Shown one piece after another: positions 41,608-50,107 of a DNA stretch of 59,103 bases; the first letter of the stretch is position 1, and each line of letters opens with the position of its first letter. The translations under genes were made by a program, and so were the position numbers. The notes under the pieces were generated by a model, which worked only from the letters and a program-made list of their open reading frames with translations, had not been told where the DNA came from and did no database searches. This DNA comes from Prevotella sp. (GTDB lineage: Bacteria; Bacteroidota; Bacteroidia; Bacteroidales; Bacteroidaceae). The stretch is from the NCBI GenBank assembly GCA_017561825.1, contig JAFZBK010000011.1, forward strand, positions 1 to 59,103, read 5' to 3'.

Positions 41608-43962
41608 ATGAAAGGATTCATCATGTTGTGCCTCGTCGCTGTATTAGCGGGATGCAGTAAAAACCAGGATATGGAAAAGTATATCAATGAGCTCTACGAC
41701 AAGATGTCGCAGGAGGAGCGTATTGCTCAGTTGAGAAGTATGTACATGGACGACTTGTTCGACGAGCAGGGTCAGTTGGATACCGCGAAGTGCCAGCAAC
41801 TGATTCCTAACGGTATCGGACACTTCTCGCAGTTCGCCAGTCAGAAACCGATGGATCCTAATGTGCTGCGCGACCGTGTGGCTGCCGTGCAGGACTGGCT
41901 CATGAACCATACGCCCAATGGTATTCCCGCTTTGTTCCACGAGGAGGTGCTGTCAGGTATCAATACCCTTGGTGCCACTATCTATCCCCAACAGATCGGT
42001 CAGGCTTGTTCGTTCAATACCGAGCTGGCGGAACTGAAGACGCTTCAGACGGGTATTGCCATGCGTAAGATGGGTGGTGTACTCTCGCTTTCGCCGATGG
42101 TGGATGTGTGCCGTACACCAAGTTTCAACCGTCTGGAGGAGTCGTATGGCGAGGATGGCTACCTCTCAGCAGCCATGGGTGTAGCTTTTGTCAAGGGCTT
42201 GCAGCAGGGTGATCTCCGTAAGGGCGTGGGTACCTGTTCCAAGCACTATCTGGGCTATGGCGGTGGTGGCAATGCTGATGAGAAGGAACTGATGGAAGAG
42301 ATCCTGATGCCCCATGAGGCAATGATCCGTCTGGCTGGCAGTAAGGCAGTGATGCCGGGCTATCATGCCATGCTCGATGCAAACGGCGATACCACCAACT
42401 GCGTGGCCAACAGTAAGATCCTGCAGGATATCCTGCGCGACTATCTTGGCTTTGACGGGATGGTGGTGAGCGACTATACCGCTATTGACCAGATTCCTGG
42501 TCTGGAGAGTCCTGTGGAGAAGGCGGCAGCAGCCATCAATGGTGGGTGCGATGTAGATTTCCCCCACGGTGCCAATTACCAATATCTGCAGGAGGCTATT
42601 GATAAGGGTCTTGTAAAACCCGAAGTGTTGGAGCGTGCTGTGAAGAATGTGCTCAGGTATAAGTGGCGTGCTGGTTTGTTTGATAAGGATGCCTACCTCT
42701 ATAGCACAGAGAAAATCCAATTTGATTCGCCCGAGGAGCGTCAAACTTCCTACGATATCGCAAGCCAGTCGATTGTTTTGCTCGAAAACAATGGTGTACT
42801 GCCTTTGAAGGATGTTAAGAATGTGTTTCTTACAGGACCGAACGCCAATTCCATGTGGGCGATGTGTGGCGACTACAGTTATCCTGCCATGTCGTACTTC
42901 TGGAAGATGATGGAGGATGTGGCCGATATGGATCAGCCGCATATCGTCAGACTGCTCGAGGGTATGAATGCTCGTAAGCCCGAGAATGTCAATATCATGT
43001 ATTCCCGCGGTTGCGACTGGACCGAAGAGATAGAGACAATCTTCAACAAAGGTGGTGATGAGCGTGCTTGGGATTATGACATCCTGCACCGTAAGGTGGA
43101 CGCTGGCGAGAAACCCGACAAGGCTGAGGCTATCCGTTTGGCCAAGCAAGCCGATGTGATCATCGCTGCCATGGGTGAGAATGTGATGCTGTGCGGTGAG
43201 AATCGCGACCGTCAAGGATTGCGACTGCCGGGTAAGCAGGAACAGTTCGTGGAGGAGTTGATCAAGACAGGTAAGCCCGTGGTACTGGTGTTGTTCGGCG
43301 GTAGGGCACAAGTCATCTCTGGTCTTGCAGAGAAGTGTGCGGCCGTCATCCAGGCATGGTATCCCGGTGAGGAGGGTGGAAATGCCGTGGCTGATATCCT
43401 CTATGGTAAGGTGTCACCGTCGGCCAAACTCTCTGTCAGTTATCCCAACACCGAGATCTATACTCCCATTTGTTATAACAATCCTTCCTCTTCACTGATC
43501 CAGTGGCCCTTCGGCTATGGTCTGAGCTATACATCGTTTAAGTATGATAACCTGAAGGTTGACAAAGAGGCGAAGACATCGGATAAATTCGTGATGCTCT
43601 CGTTCGAGGTGACGAATACAGGAAAGATGACGGCTGATGAGGTTGCACAGATCTACCTCTCACCAACAAGTAATGATCAGCAGATCCGTCCTATCCAGTT
43701 GCAGGGTTTTGCCCGTGTATCACTTGAGCCAGGGCAGACCAAGACGGTACAGGTGAGACTCAACACCGAGCAGTTCGGCTTCTACAACGAACGTCAATGG
43801 AATATCCTTCCAGGAACATATATGATCAAGGTAGGAGCCTCGTCAACTGACATCAAACTGCAACAGGAAATCACGTTAAAGGGAAAGAAGGTTACGCAGC
43901 CCTTGCGGGAGTTCTATTTCTCTGAGACTACTGTTCTTCCTTCTGGCAGCACCAACGGGTGA
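41608..43962 (+). CDS. GH3-family glycosidase lipoprotein
   Basis: About 784 residues. The start at 41608 gives a lipoprotein signal (MKGFIMLCLVAVLAGC); the longer frame is rejected because it spans the promoter. GH3 features: PALFHEEVLSG, RLEESYGEDGYL, CSKHYLGYGG, and the nucleophile Asp in DGMVVSDYTAIDQ (about D289). The second domain has VLLENNGVLPL, CGENRDRQGLRLPG and WPFGYGLSY, with a C-terminal Fn3-like domain (FEVTNTGKMTADEVAQIYL). Beta-glucosidase or beta-xylosidase activity is likely. Its 3' end overlaps the NusG-like gene by 35 bp. Confidence 0.93.
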   Translation: MKGFIMLCLVAVLAGCSKNQDMEKYINELYDKMSQEERIAQLRSMYMDDLFDEQGQLDTAKCQQLIPNGIGHFSQFASQKPMDPNVLRDRVAAVQDWLMNHTPNGIPALFHEEVLSGINTLGATIYPQQIGQACSFNTELAELKTLQTGIAMRKMGGVLSLSPMVDVCRTPSFNRLEESYGEDGYLSAAMGVAFVKGLQQGDLRKGVGTCSKHYLGYGGGGNADEKELMEEILMPHEAMIRLAGSKAVMPGYHAMLDANGDTTNCVANSKILQDILRDYLGFDGMVVSDYTAIDQIPGLESPVEKAAAAINGGCDVDFPHGANYQYLQEAIDKGLVKPEVLERAVKNVLRYKWRAGLFDKDAYLYSTEKIQFDSPEERQTSYDIASQSIVLLENNGVLPLKDVKNVFLTGPNANSMWAMCGDYSYPAMSYFWKMMEDVADMDQPHIVRLLEGMNARKPENVNIMYSRGCDWTEEIETIFNKGGDERAWDYDILHRKVDAGEKPDKAEAIRLAKQADVIIAAMGENVMLCGENRDRQGLRLPGKQEQFVEELIKTGKPVVLVLFGGRAQVISGLAEKCAAVIQAWYPGEEGGNAVADILYGKVSPSAKLSVSYPNTEIYTPICYNNPSSSLIQWPFGYGLSYTSFKYDNLKVDKEAKTSDKFVMLSFEVTNTGKMTADEVAQIYLSPTSNDQQIRPIQLQGFARVSLEPGQTKTVQVRLNTEQFGFYNERQWNILPGTYMIKVGASSTDIKLQQEITLKGKKVTQPLREFYFSETTVLPSGSTNG

Positions 43963-44512
43963 CTTTTATCATCACGGCCATGCCGGGAATCTCTTTCAGA
44001 AGGTAGTACTTACCGCTTGACCGTACCAATCTGCCGGTCAGGCCTTTCAGCGGACCGTGTGTTACTTTCACACGGTCGCCTTTCTTTAGTTTGGCTTCAC
44101 TCTCACTGAGGTATTTTTTCATGAGGAGGTCAGGATTGCACATGATCATGAACTCCTGCATCTGACGGGCGGGAATCTGGTAGAACACGATACTGCCGCG
44201 GGTTTTGCGAACGATGTAGAAATGACCTTTGAACCGGTCGTCAAGAAGTGCCTGTATCTCCTTGTCATCCATCTGCTTCTTGATGAACATCAGGTTGGAG
44301 ACGACAGGGCGCAACTCATGACGACGTTTTCCTTCGCGGTCGATGAAGTCAACATTTTGCATGGGCACGAAACTCTCCACACCCTTCTCCGTGAGATATT
44401 CCGACATCTCCTTCTGGCGCATGCCAAACAACTGAACGCCATACCAGGGAGTGGTGTCCTGATCGTTCAGCGCCCCCTCATCGTATATCGGCTTCTCGTC
44501 AATCTCTTTCAT
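43928..44512 (-). CDS. NusG/UpxY-like transcription antitermination protein
   Basis: A 194-residue protein with an N-terminal NGN domain (PWYGVQLFGMRQKEMSEYL, RHELRPVVSNLMFIK) and a C-terminal KOW domain (KKGDRVKVTHGPLKGLTGRL). It is a specialised NusG paralog of the type (UpxY) that antiterminates polysaccharide operons in Bacteroides, although no capsule locus is adjacent. It starts directly after prfC stops. Its C-terminus is encoded antisense to the GH3 3' end. The target is unknown; rfbD and ugd in the window are possible (inference). Confidence 0.85.
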   Translation of the reverse strand: MKEIDEKPIYDEGALNDQDTTPWYGVQLFGMRQKEMSEYLTEKGVESFVPMQNVDFIDREGKRRHELRPVVSNLMFIKKQMDDKEIQALLDDRFKGHFYIVRKTRGSIVFYQIPARQMQEFMIMCNPDLLMKKYLSESEAKLKKGDRVKVTHGPLKGLTGRLVRSSGKYYLLKEIPGMAVMIKVTRWCCQKEEQ

Positions 44513-46132
44513 TTAGAACTCACTTGTGAAGTGGAACTTGATATGCTCAAAGTCCTGCTGAGCCATCTGCAGCACATACCCGCTGTCAGCCAGGAACACA
44601 TCACGTCCGTCCTTATCCTTGGCCATATACTGGTACTTACGTTTCTTGAACGCCTCCAGTTCTTTCTCGTCATCCGACTCAATCCAGCAGGCCTTGTACA
44701 GATGAACAGGCTCCCAACGACACTTGGCATTATACTCGTTCTCCAGTCGGTATTGGATCACCTCAAACTGGAGCTGTCCTACCGTACCGATGATCTTGCG
44801 GTTGTTGAACTGGTTGACGAACATCTGTGCCACACCCTCGTCCATGAGCTGGTCGATACCCTTGGCAAGCTGCTTGGCCTTCATCGGATCATCGTTCTCA
44901 ATATATTTGAACATCTCCGGTGAGAAGGAGGGCAGACCGCGGAAATGTAGTTCTTCGCCCTCTGTCAGGGTGTCACCGATCTTGAAGATACCGTTATCGG
45001 GCAGACCGACGATATCTCCGGGATAGGCTTCCTCGATGGTGCTCTTCCGCTGCGCCATGAACTGGGTGGGGGAGGAGAATCGGACAGTCTTTCCCTGACG
45101 TACCAGCAGGTAGGGCTGGTTACGCACGAACTTTCCGCTACACACCTTACAGAAGGCGATACAGGAGCGGTGGTTCGGGTCGATATTGGCAGTGATCTTG
45201 AAGATGAAGCCCGTGAATTTCTGCTCCTCGGGATTCACCATGCGCTCCTCGGCCTTGGTAGGACGGGGTGATGGGGCAATCTCCACGAAGCAGTTCAACA
45301 GTTCCTGTACACCGAAGTTGTTCAGGGCAGAGCCGAAGAATACAGGTGCTACCTCAGCGGTGCGATACGTCTCTACGTCGAACGGAGGATACACACCATC
45401 CACCAGTTCCAGATCCTCGCGCAATTTCTCTGCATCCTGCGCTCCAATTACATCATCCACCAGAGGCTTATTACTCCCCTCGCCCGTTGGAGAGGGGGTG
45501 GGGGTGAGGCTTACCTCAACCTTATCCGTAACGCGTTGCTTATCAGGTGTGAACAGGTCGAGCTTGTTCTCGTAGATGTTATACACCCCTTTGAACTTCG
45601 CTCCTTGGTTGATGGGCCATGACAGCGGACGCACCTTGATCTCCAGTTCCTGTTCCAGCTCATCGAGCAGATCGAACGGATCACGTCCTTCGCGGTCCAT
45701 CTTATTGATGAAGATGATGACCGGTGTATTACGCATACGACATACATTCATCAGCTTACGCGTCTGTGCCTCCACACCTTTCGCTCCGTCCACCACGATG
45801 ATGGCAGAATCCACGGCAGTCAGCGTGCGGTAGGTATCTTCGGCAAAGTCCTGGTGACCCGGTGTATCCAGGATATTCACCTTGTATTCCACATCAGTGC
45901 CCTCAGGGGTATAGTCGAACTCCATCACGGAGGTGCTCACCGAGATACCACGTTGCTTCTCGATGTCCATCCAGTCGGAGGTAGCTGTCTTCTTGATCTT
46001 ATTACTCTTCACGGCACCAGCCACCTGGATCTGTCCACCAAACAGCAGGAACTTCTCTGTCAGGGTGGTCTTACCGGCGTCAGGGTGCGAGATAATGGCG
46101 AATGTTCGCCTGCGTTCTATTTCTTGATTCAC
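44513..46132 (-). CDS. prfC: Peptide chain release factor 3 with an in-frame REP-like insertion
   Basis: GTPase that recycles RF1/RF2 after termination. 539 residues. G motifs: [12 protein letters not shown] (residues 15-26), G3 DTPGHQDF (89-96) and [10 protein letters not shown] (143-152); also [10 protein letters not shown] and the C-terminal [11 protein letters not shown]. Between KVEV (204-207) and [15 protein letters not shown] lies [18 protein letters not shown] (208-225), translated from the GC-rich REP-like repeat found elsewhere in the window. The frame is kept, so the protein is probably functional with an extra surface loop. Confidence 0.95.
   Translation of the reverse strand: MNQEIERRRTFAIISHPDAGKTTLTEKFLLFGGQIQVAGAVKSNKIKKTATSDWMDIEKQRGISVSTSVMEFDYTPEGTDVEYKVNILDTPGHQDFAEDTYRTLTAVDSAIIVVDGAKGVEAQTRKLMNVCRMRNTPVIIFINKMDREGRDPFDLLDELEQELEIKVRPLSWPINQGAKFKGVYNIYENKLDLFTPDKQRVTDKVEVSLTPTPSPTGEGSNKPLVDDVIGAQDAEKLREDLELVDGVYPPFDVETYRTAEVAPVFFGSALNNFGVQELLNCFVEIAPSPRPTKAEERMVNPEEQKFTGFIFKITANIDPNHRSCIAFCKVCSGKFVRNQPYLLVRQGKTVRFSSPTQFMAQRKSTIEEAYPGDIVGLPDNGIFKIGDTLTEGEELHFRGLPSFSPEMFKYIENDDPMKAKQLAKGIDQLMDEGVAQMFVNQFNNRKIIGTVGQLQFEVIQYRLENEYNAKCRWEPVHLYKACWIESDDEKELEAFKKRKYQYMAKDKDGRDVFLADSGYVLQMAQQDFEHIKFHFTSEF
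45471..45512. repeat. REP-like element inside prfC
   Basis: CCCCTCGCCC...GAGAGGGGGTGGGGGTGAGG, a relative of the GC-rich intergenic elements at 26.1 and 51.9 kb. On the coding strand it translates as [13 protein letters not shown] without breaking the frame. Confidence 0.8.
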
Positions 46133-46209
46133 TTGTTTTCTGTATTATTATATATTCCTTTGGCTGAATCGGGACAAAAGTCAAAGTAGAAATTCTTAAT
46201 TATTAATTA

Positions 46210-47070
46210 TTAATTCTTAATTCTTAATTTGCTTACGCACTCCCTCAGACTCTCTTCCCAGTATGGGATATCAATGTGGTAGGTCTGCTTGATCTTCGTC
46301 TTGTCAAGCACCGAATAGTGCGGACGGTTGGCAGGGGTGGGGTATTCCTCGGTATGCAGGGGATTCACCTTGCAGGTGGTGATACCTGCGATGCGGTGAA
46401 TAGCCTTGGTGAAGTCGTACCAGCTGATAACACCCTCGTTCGAGAAATGATATACGCCGGGGATGATACCCTTGTCGATGATCTCCATGATAGCTTGTGC
46501 GAGGTCACGGGCATAGGTAGGTGTTCCAATCTGGTCGAAGATCACACCTAACTGCTCCTTCTCCTTACCCAGTCGTATCATGGTCTTCACGAAGTTGTTA
46601 CCGAAGGTGGAGTAGAGCCATGCCGTACGGATGATGACACTGTTCTTGCAGAACTTCTGCACGCCGAGTTCGCCTGCGAGTTTCGTGGAGCCATAGACAC
46701 TGTCAGGACAGGGCGTATCGGTCTCCACATACGGAGTATGCTTTGTTCCGTCGAACACATAGTCGGTAGAGATCTGAATGATCCATCCGCCCCTTTTCTC
46801 TATGGCGGCAGCAAGGAAGGCAGGTGCCACGGTGTTCAGCGTGGTACACAGCTCCTTGTTCTCCTCCGCCTTGTCAACAGCGGTATAGGCGGCACAGTTC
46901 ACGATGCCGTCGATTTTGTTCTCTGCCACGAACTGTTCCACCGCCAGTTGGTTGGTGATGTCGAGTTCTTCCACATCGGTGTTGAACCAGGTGTGTTGAC
47001 CGTATGTCTTCTCCAGCAACTGCATCTCGTTACCGAGCTGACCATTGCATCCTGTAATCAGTATATTCAT
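46210..47070 (-). CDS. rfbD: dTDP-4-dehydrorhamnose reductase
   Basis: Last step of dTDP-L-rhamnose synthesis. 286 residues, short-chain reductase fold: NILITGCNGQLGNEM (Rossmann), VNCAAYTAVDKAEENKE, IQISTDYVFDGTK and YGSTKLAGE (Tyr/Lys catalytic pair), then RTAWLYSTFGNNFVKTM. The other rhamnose genes (rfbA-C) are not in the window. Its C-terminal codons meet a TTAATTATTAATTC repeat. It converges with nothing and lies 76 bp beyond the prfC start on the same strand. Confidence 0.95.
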   Translation of the reverse strand: MNILITGCNGQLGNEMQLLEKTYGQHTWFNTDVEELDITNQLAVEQFVAENKIDGIVNCAAYTAVDKAEENKELCTTLNTVAPAFLAAAIEKRGGWIIQISTDYVFDGTKHTPYVETDTPCPDSVYGSTKLAGELGVQKFCKNSVIIRTAWLYSTFGNNFVKTMIRLGKEKEQLGVIFDQIGTPTYARDLAQAIMEIIDKGIIPGVYHFSNEGVISWYDFTKAIHRIAGITTCKVNPLHTEEYPTPANRPHYSVLDKTKIKQTYHIDIPYWEESLRECVSKLRIKN

Positions 47071-47082
47071 AAGCTTTTTTAA

Positions 47083-47117
47083 CTATCAACTGTCAACTGT
47101 CAACTATCAACTTTCAT
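47083..47117. repeat. TCAACTGTCAACT tandem repeat overlapping a gene end
   Basis: Units TCAACTGTCAACTGTCAACTATCAACTT run from the rfbD upstream gap into the end of the DUF4924 gene, so the last residues VDS and stop codon of that protein are encoded by repeat sequence. Confidence 0.8.
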
Positions 47118-47630
47118 AAACTCATCATTCAACATACCGATAAAGGTGGTGATCTCCTTGATAGCATGCTGGGTGTCAGGACTCACCTCCTTCTTCTGCA
47201 GTCGCAGCATCATCATGCCATAGAGAGCGTTGAAGCAAGTCTCGATCTCCGGTTCCTCATTCCCGTCACCACGTTTCCTTCTCAGTTCCACGATATAGGG
47301 CAGAACCTTGTAGTACTCACTCGTATAGAACGGATGCTCTGTACCGGCCAGTAGTTCGGCATTCAGTTCCACCAGCTGTTGCAGCACGATCTTGTTGATT
47401 TGCAGATGACCGCTTTGGCGACATCCTTCCTGGTTCATCATTCGGATCAGGTCGCCATACCAGTCGGCCATCTCCTCCTTCTGCTCATCGGTATAGTCGA
47501 ACTGGTCGATATACTCCCTCCGTATCCTGCTCAAGGAGCAGTCGTATGCCCGCAGCAGATCTTCCACCTGCCACATATACAGCAGGTACTCTGCAATATT
47601 CCTCTTCCTTAATTCTCTTGAAATATACAT
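47100..47630 (-). CDS. DUF4924-family protein
   Basis: A 176-residue cytosolic, helix-rich protein. Starts MYISRELRKRNIAEYLLYMWQ, then DLLRAYDCSLSRI and YTDEQKEEMADWYGDLIRMM, which I recognise as the DUF4924 family of Bacteroidota. The function is unknown. The final codons lie in a TCAACT tandem repeat. Upstream, the gap to the LysE-like gene is filled with ACCTTTGACCTTCG repeats. Confidence 0.85.
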   Translation of the reverse strand: MYISRELRKRNIAEYLLYMWQVEDLLRAYDCSLSRIRREYIDQFDYTDEQKEEMADWYGDLIRMMNQEGCRQSGHLQINKIVLQQLVELNAELLAGTEHPFYTSEYYKVLPYIVELRRKRGDGNEEPEIETCFNALYGMMMLRLQKKEVSPDTQHAIKEITTFIGMLNDEFMKVDS

Positions 47631-47687
47631 TTTACATCATTCCACATTCGTCCATCCTACTTCCTCCTTCCCGAAGGGAATCCTTCG

Positions 47688-47741
47688 GCCTTTGACCTTT
47701 GACCTTCGACCTTTGACCTTCGACCTTTGACCTTCGACCTT
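47688..47741. repeat. GACCTTTGACCTTCG tandem repeat
   Basis: About four units of a 14-bp repeat (CTTTGACCTTCGAC) end exactly at the stop codon of the LysE-like gene. A related GACCTTTGACCTTAGACC array occurs at 55634-55710. Confidence 0.85.
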
Positions 47742-48419
47742 CTAGTAATAGTTCGGCAACTTATACAAGTTAAACACCGTTCCGAAGAGTACAATCAGCG
47801 AGAAGATGATCACGATGGATCCAATCACCTTATTAATTATAAGAATACCGCTTGTGTCGAAGATACCACGGATCTTATCCACCAACCAGGTCAGACCATA
47901 CCACCACAGCAGCGCACCGAACGGGATGCTCAGATAACCCAGACACATCTCCACGGGGTGGTTGGGCACCACAAACGAGAACTGGGCATACATGGCAATA
48001 AAGAGGAAGATGATCAGGGGGTTGGAGAAGGTGACGAAGAAGGCCGTCACACCGTTGTGTATCAACGTACCCTTCTGCTTACCGCTCACATGCATGTTTT
48101 TCATCGGGTTACTACGATAGCAGTAGATACCGAAGGCCAGCAGCATGATACTTCCGAGGATCTGCAGCAGGAACTGATAGCGAGAGTTGTTCACCATGTC
48201 CATCACGAACGACATACCAAAACCGGTGATCAGGGCATAGATGATGTCACTGATGGCAGCACCGATGCCTGTCACGAAGCCGTACCACCTCCCCTTGTTC
48301 AGGGTGCGCTGGACACACAAAATACCCACAGGACCCATGGGAGCACTGGCGATAATACCGATCATGATTCCCTTGAATACAAGATCGACAATGTCTATAT
48401 GAAACTCGAACGGTAGCAT
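47742..48419 (-). CDS. LysE-family amino-acid/metabolite exporter
   Basis: About 225 residues. The start at 48419 (MLPFEFHIDIVDLVFKG) is chosen; the longer frame runs through the promoter region. Six hydrophobic segments, and the family signature ASAPMGPVGILCVQRTLNKGRWYGFVTGIGAAISDIIYA. Inner-membrane exporter; the substrate is unknown. A TACCTTTG -7 box at 48429-48436 would give a leader of only about 7 nt. It is divergent from the ROK kinase. Confidence 0.88.
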   Translation of the reverse strand: MLPFEFHIDIVDLVFKGIMIGIIASAPMGPVGILCVQRTLNKGRWYGFVTGIGAAISDIIYALITGFGMSFVMDMVNNSRYQFLLQILGSIMLLAFGIYCYRSNPMKNMHVSGKQKGTLIHNGVTAFFVTFSNPLIIFLFIAMYAQFSFVVPNHPVEMCLGYLSIPFGALLWWYGLTWLVDKIRGIFDTSGILIINKVIGSIVIIFSLIVLFGTVFNLYKLPNYY

Positions 48420-48428
48420 ATTCGCTTG

Positions 48429-48436
48429 CAAAGGTA
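48429..48436 (-). promoter_or_regulatory. -7 box of the LysE-like gene
   Basis: TACCTTTG on the minus strand, about 10 nt before the chosen ATG; no clear -33 TTTG. Confidence 0.5.
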
Positions 48437-48491
48437 CGAATTTTTTTATATATTTTATGCTTTTAGACAACGACATTTCAAAAAAAAACAC

Positions 48492-48499
48492 TAACTTTG
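48492..48499 (+). promoter_or_regulatory. -7 box of the ROK kinase gene
   Basis: TAACTTTG, about 30 nt upstream of the ATG at 48530; the -33 region is A-rich without an exact TTTG. Confidence 0.55.
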
Positions 48500-48529
48500 C
48501 CCCATAATCATTCAAAACATACATAGAAA

Positions 48530-49510
48530 ATGAATAATCAGACTGAGATGAAGCCGTATGTAATCGGCTTGGATTTAGGAGGTACGAACTCCGTGTTCGG
48601 CATCGTTGACTCACGTGGTGAGATCAAGGCAACCACCGCCATCAAGACACAGGGGTACGACAAGGTAGAGGACTATGTTGATGCTTGTGTGGAGGCACTC
48701 CAGGTGATTATCGACCAGGTGGGCGGTATCGAGAAGATCAAGGCCATGGGTATCGGTGCCCCTAATGGAAACTTCTATAGCGGAACCATTGAGTTCGCGC
48801 CGAACCTGGCATGGGCACACCATGGCGTGGTGCCTCTGGCAAAGCTGTTCAGCGAGCGGTTGAATAACATTCCTGTAGGACTGACCAATGATGCCAATGC
48901 TGCAGCCATCGGTGAGATGATCTACGGCGTGGCTCGTGGTATGAAGAACTTCATTGTGATCACCCTGGGAACAGGTGTGGGATCAGGTATCGTGGTGAAC
49001 GGACAACTGCTGTATGGTTGCGATGGTTTTGCCGGTGAGTTAGGACATGTCATCATGGTACGCGAAGGCGGTCGTACCTGCGGTTGCGGACGAACTGGCT
49101 GTCTGGAGGCTTACTGCTCGGCTACAGGTGTGGCTCGTACAGCCCGTGAGCTGTTGGCTACCACCCAGGAGCCCTCTCTGCTCCGTGAGTTGGATCCCGA
49201 GAAGATCACATCGCTGGATGTGTCTATCGCTGCCGGCAAGGGTGACAAGCTGGCCAAGGATATCTATGAGTTCACAGGTAAGATGTTAGGTGAGGCCTGT
49301 GCCGACTTCGCCGCTTTCTCTTCTCCTGAGGCATTCATCTTCTTCGGTGGTATGACCAAGGCTGGTGATCTGATCATGGAGCCTATCAAGCGCAGCTACG
49401 AAGAGCATGTGCTGAAGGTGTTCAAGGGTAAGGCTAAGTTCCTGGTGAGCGGTCTTGATGGTGCATCTGCAGCTGTGCTGGGTGCATCGGCCATTGGATG
49501 GGAACTTTAG
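48530..49510 (+). CDS. ROK-family sugar kinase, probable glucokinase
   Basis: A 326-residue cytosolic kinase. ATP motif IGLDLGGTNSVFGI (about 12-25), catalytic region LTNDANAAAIGE, TLGTGVGSGIVVNG, and the ROK zinc motif GHV...CGCGRTGCLEAYCS. Likely phosphorylates glucose to glucose 6-phosphate, feeding glycolysis and, through glucose 1-phosphate, the glycogen genes in the window; another hexose is possible. Ends 27 bp before the TTG start of the next gene. Confidence 0.92.
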   Translation: MNNQTEMKPYVIGLDLGGTNSVFGIVDSRGEIKATTAIKTQGYDKVEDYVDACVEALQVIIDQVGGIEKIKAMGIGAPNGNFYSGTIEFAPNLAWAHHGVVPLAKLFSERLNNIPVGLTNDANAAAIGEMIYGVARGMKNFIVITLGTGVGSGIVVNGQLLYGCDGFAGELGHVIMVREGGRTCGCGRTGCLEAYCSATGVARTARELLATTQEPSLLRELDPEKITSLDVSIAAGKGDKLAKDIYEFTGKMLGEACADFAAFSSPEAFIFFGGMTKAGDLIMEPIKRSYEEHVLKVFKGKAKFLVSGLDGASAAVLGASAIGWEL

Positions 49511-49537
49511 TGGCTTCGCCAAATTAAGAATTAAGAA

Positions 49538-50107
49538 TTGGACTATTCTAAGGATATAGAGGCAGCGGTGAAGGTGCTGCGAGAGGGTGGGGTGATTCTT
49601 TACCCCACCGATACCGTATGGGGCATTGGTTGTGACGCGACCAATGCCGCTGCCGTATCACGGGTGTATGAGATTAAGCAGCGTGATGATTCGAAGGCGA
49701 TGATCTGTCTGGTGGATAGCGATGTCCGTCTGCAGCGTTATGTGCGCAACGTGCCTGAGGTGGCATGGGACATCATGGAGTTAGCCACCAAGCCTACCAC
49801 GGTGATCCTCGACGGTGCCGTGAACCTGGCACCGAACCTGATCGCTGAGGATGGTAGTATCGCCATGCGTATCACACAGGAACCGTTCTCCAAGCAGCTC
49901 TGCTACCGCTTCCAGAAACCGCTGGTCAGCACCAGTGCGAATATCAGTGGCGAGCCACCTGCCCAGAACTACTGCGACATTAGTCAGCAGCTTCTCGATG
50001 CGGTGGATTATGTGTGTACGTCGCGTCGTCAGGAGCATAAGCCCCACACCCCGTCGAGCATCATCAAACTCACCCGTGAGGGAGTGGTTACGATTATCAG
50101 GAAATGA
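49538..50107 (+). CDS. L-threonylcarbamoyladenylate synthase (TsaC/Sua5/YrdC family), TTG start
   Basis: Makes threonylcarbamoyl-AMP for the universal tRNA t6A37 modification. 189 residues: GVILYPTDTVWGIGCDAT, KQRDDSKAMICLV, TTVILDG and LVSTSANISGEPPA. The start must be the TTG at 49538: an in-frame TAA lies at 49532-49534 and the first internal ATG is inside the conserved core. The upstream sequence is an AATTAAGAATTAAGAATT repeat. The stop overlaps the next ATG by 4 bp. Confidence 0.93.
   Translation: MDYSKDIEAAVKVLREGGVILYPTDTVWGIGCDATNAAAVSRVYEIKQRDDSKAMICLVDSDVRLQRYVRNVPEVAWDIMELATKPTTVILDGAVNLAPNLIAEDGSIAMRITQEPFSKQLCYRFQKPLVSTSANISGEPPAQNYCDISQQLLDAVDYVCTSRRQEHKPHTPSSIIKLTREGVVTIIRK

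Noticed and set aside
43928-44512. NusG-like gene as housekeeping nusG
   Set aside because: The neighbours are prfC and GH3 instead of secE/rplK, and the divergent NGN/KOW sequence fits an UpxY-type paralog better.
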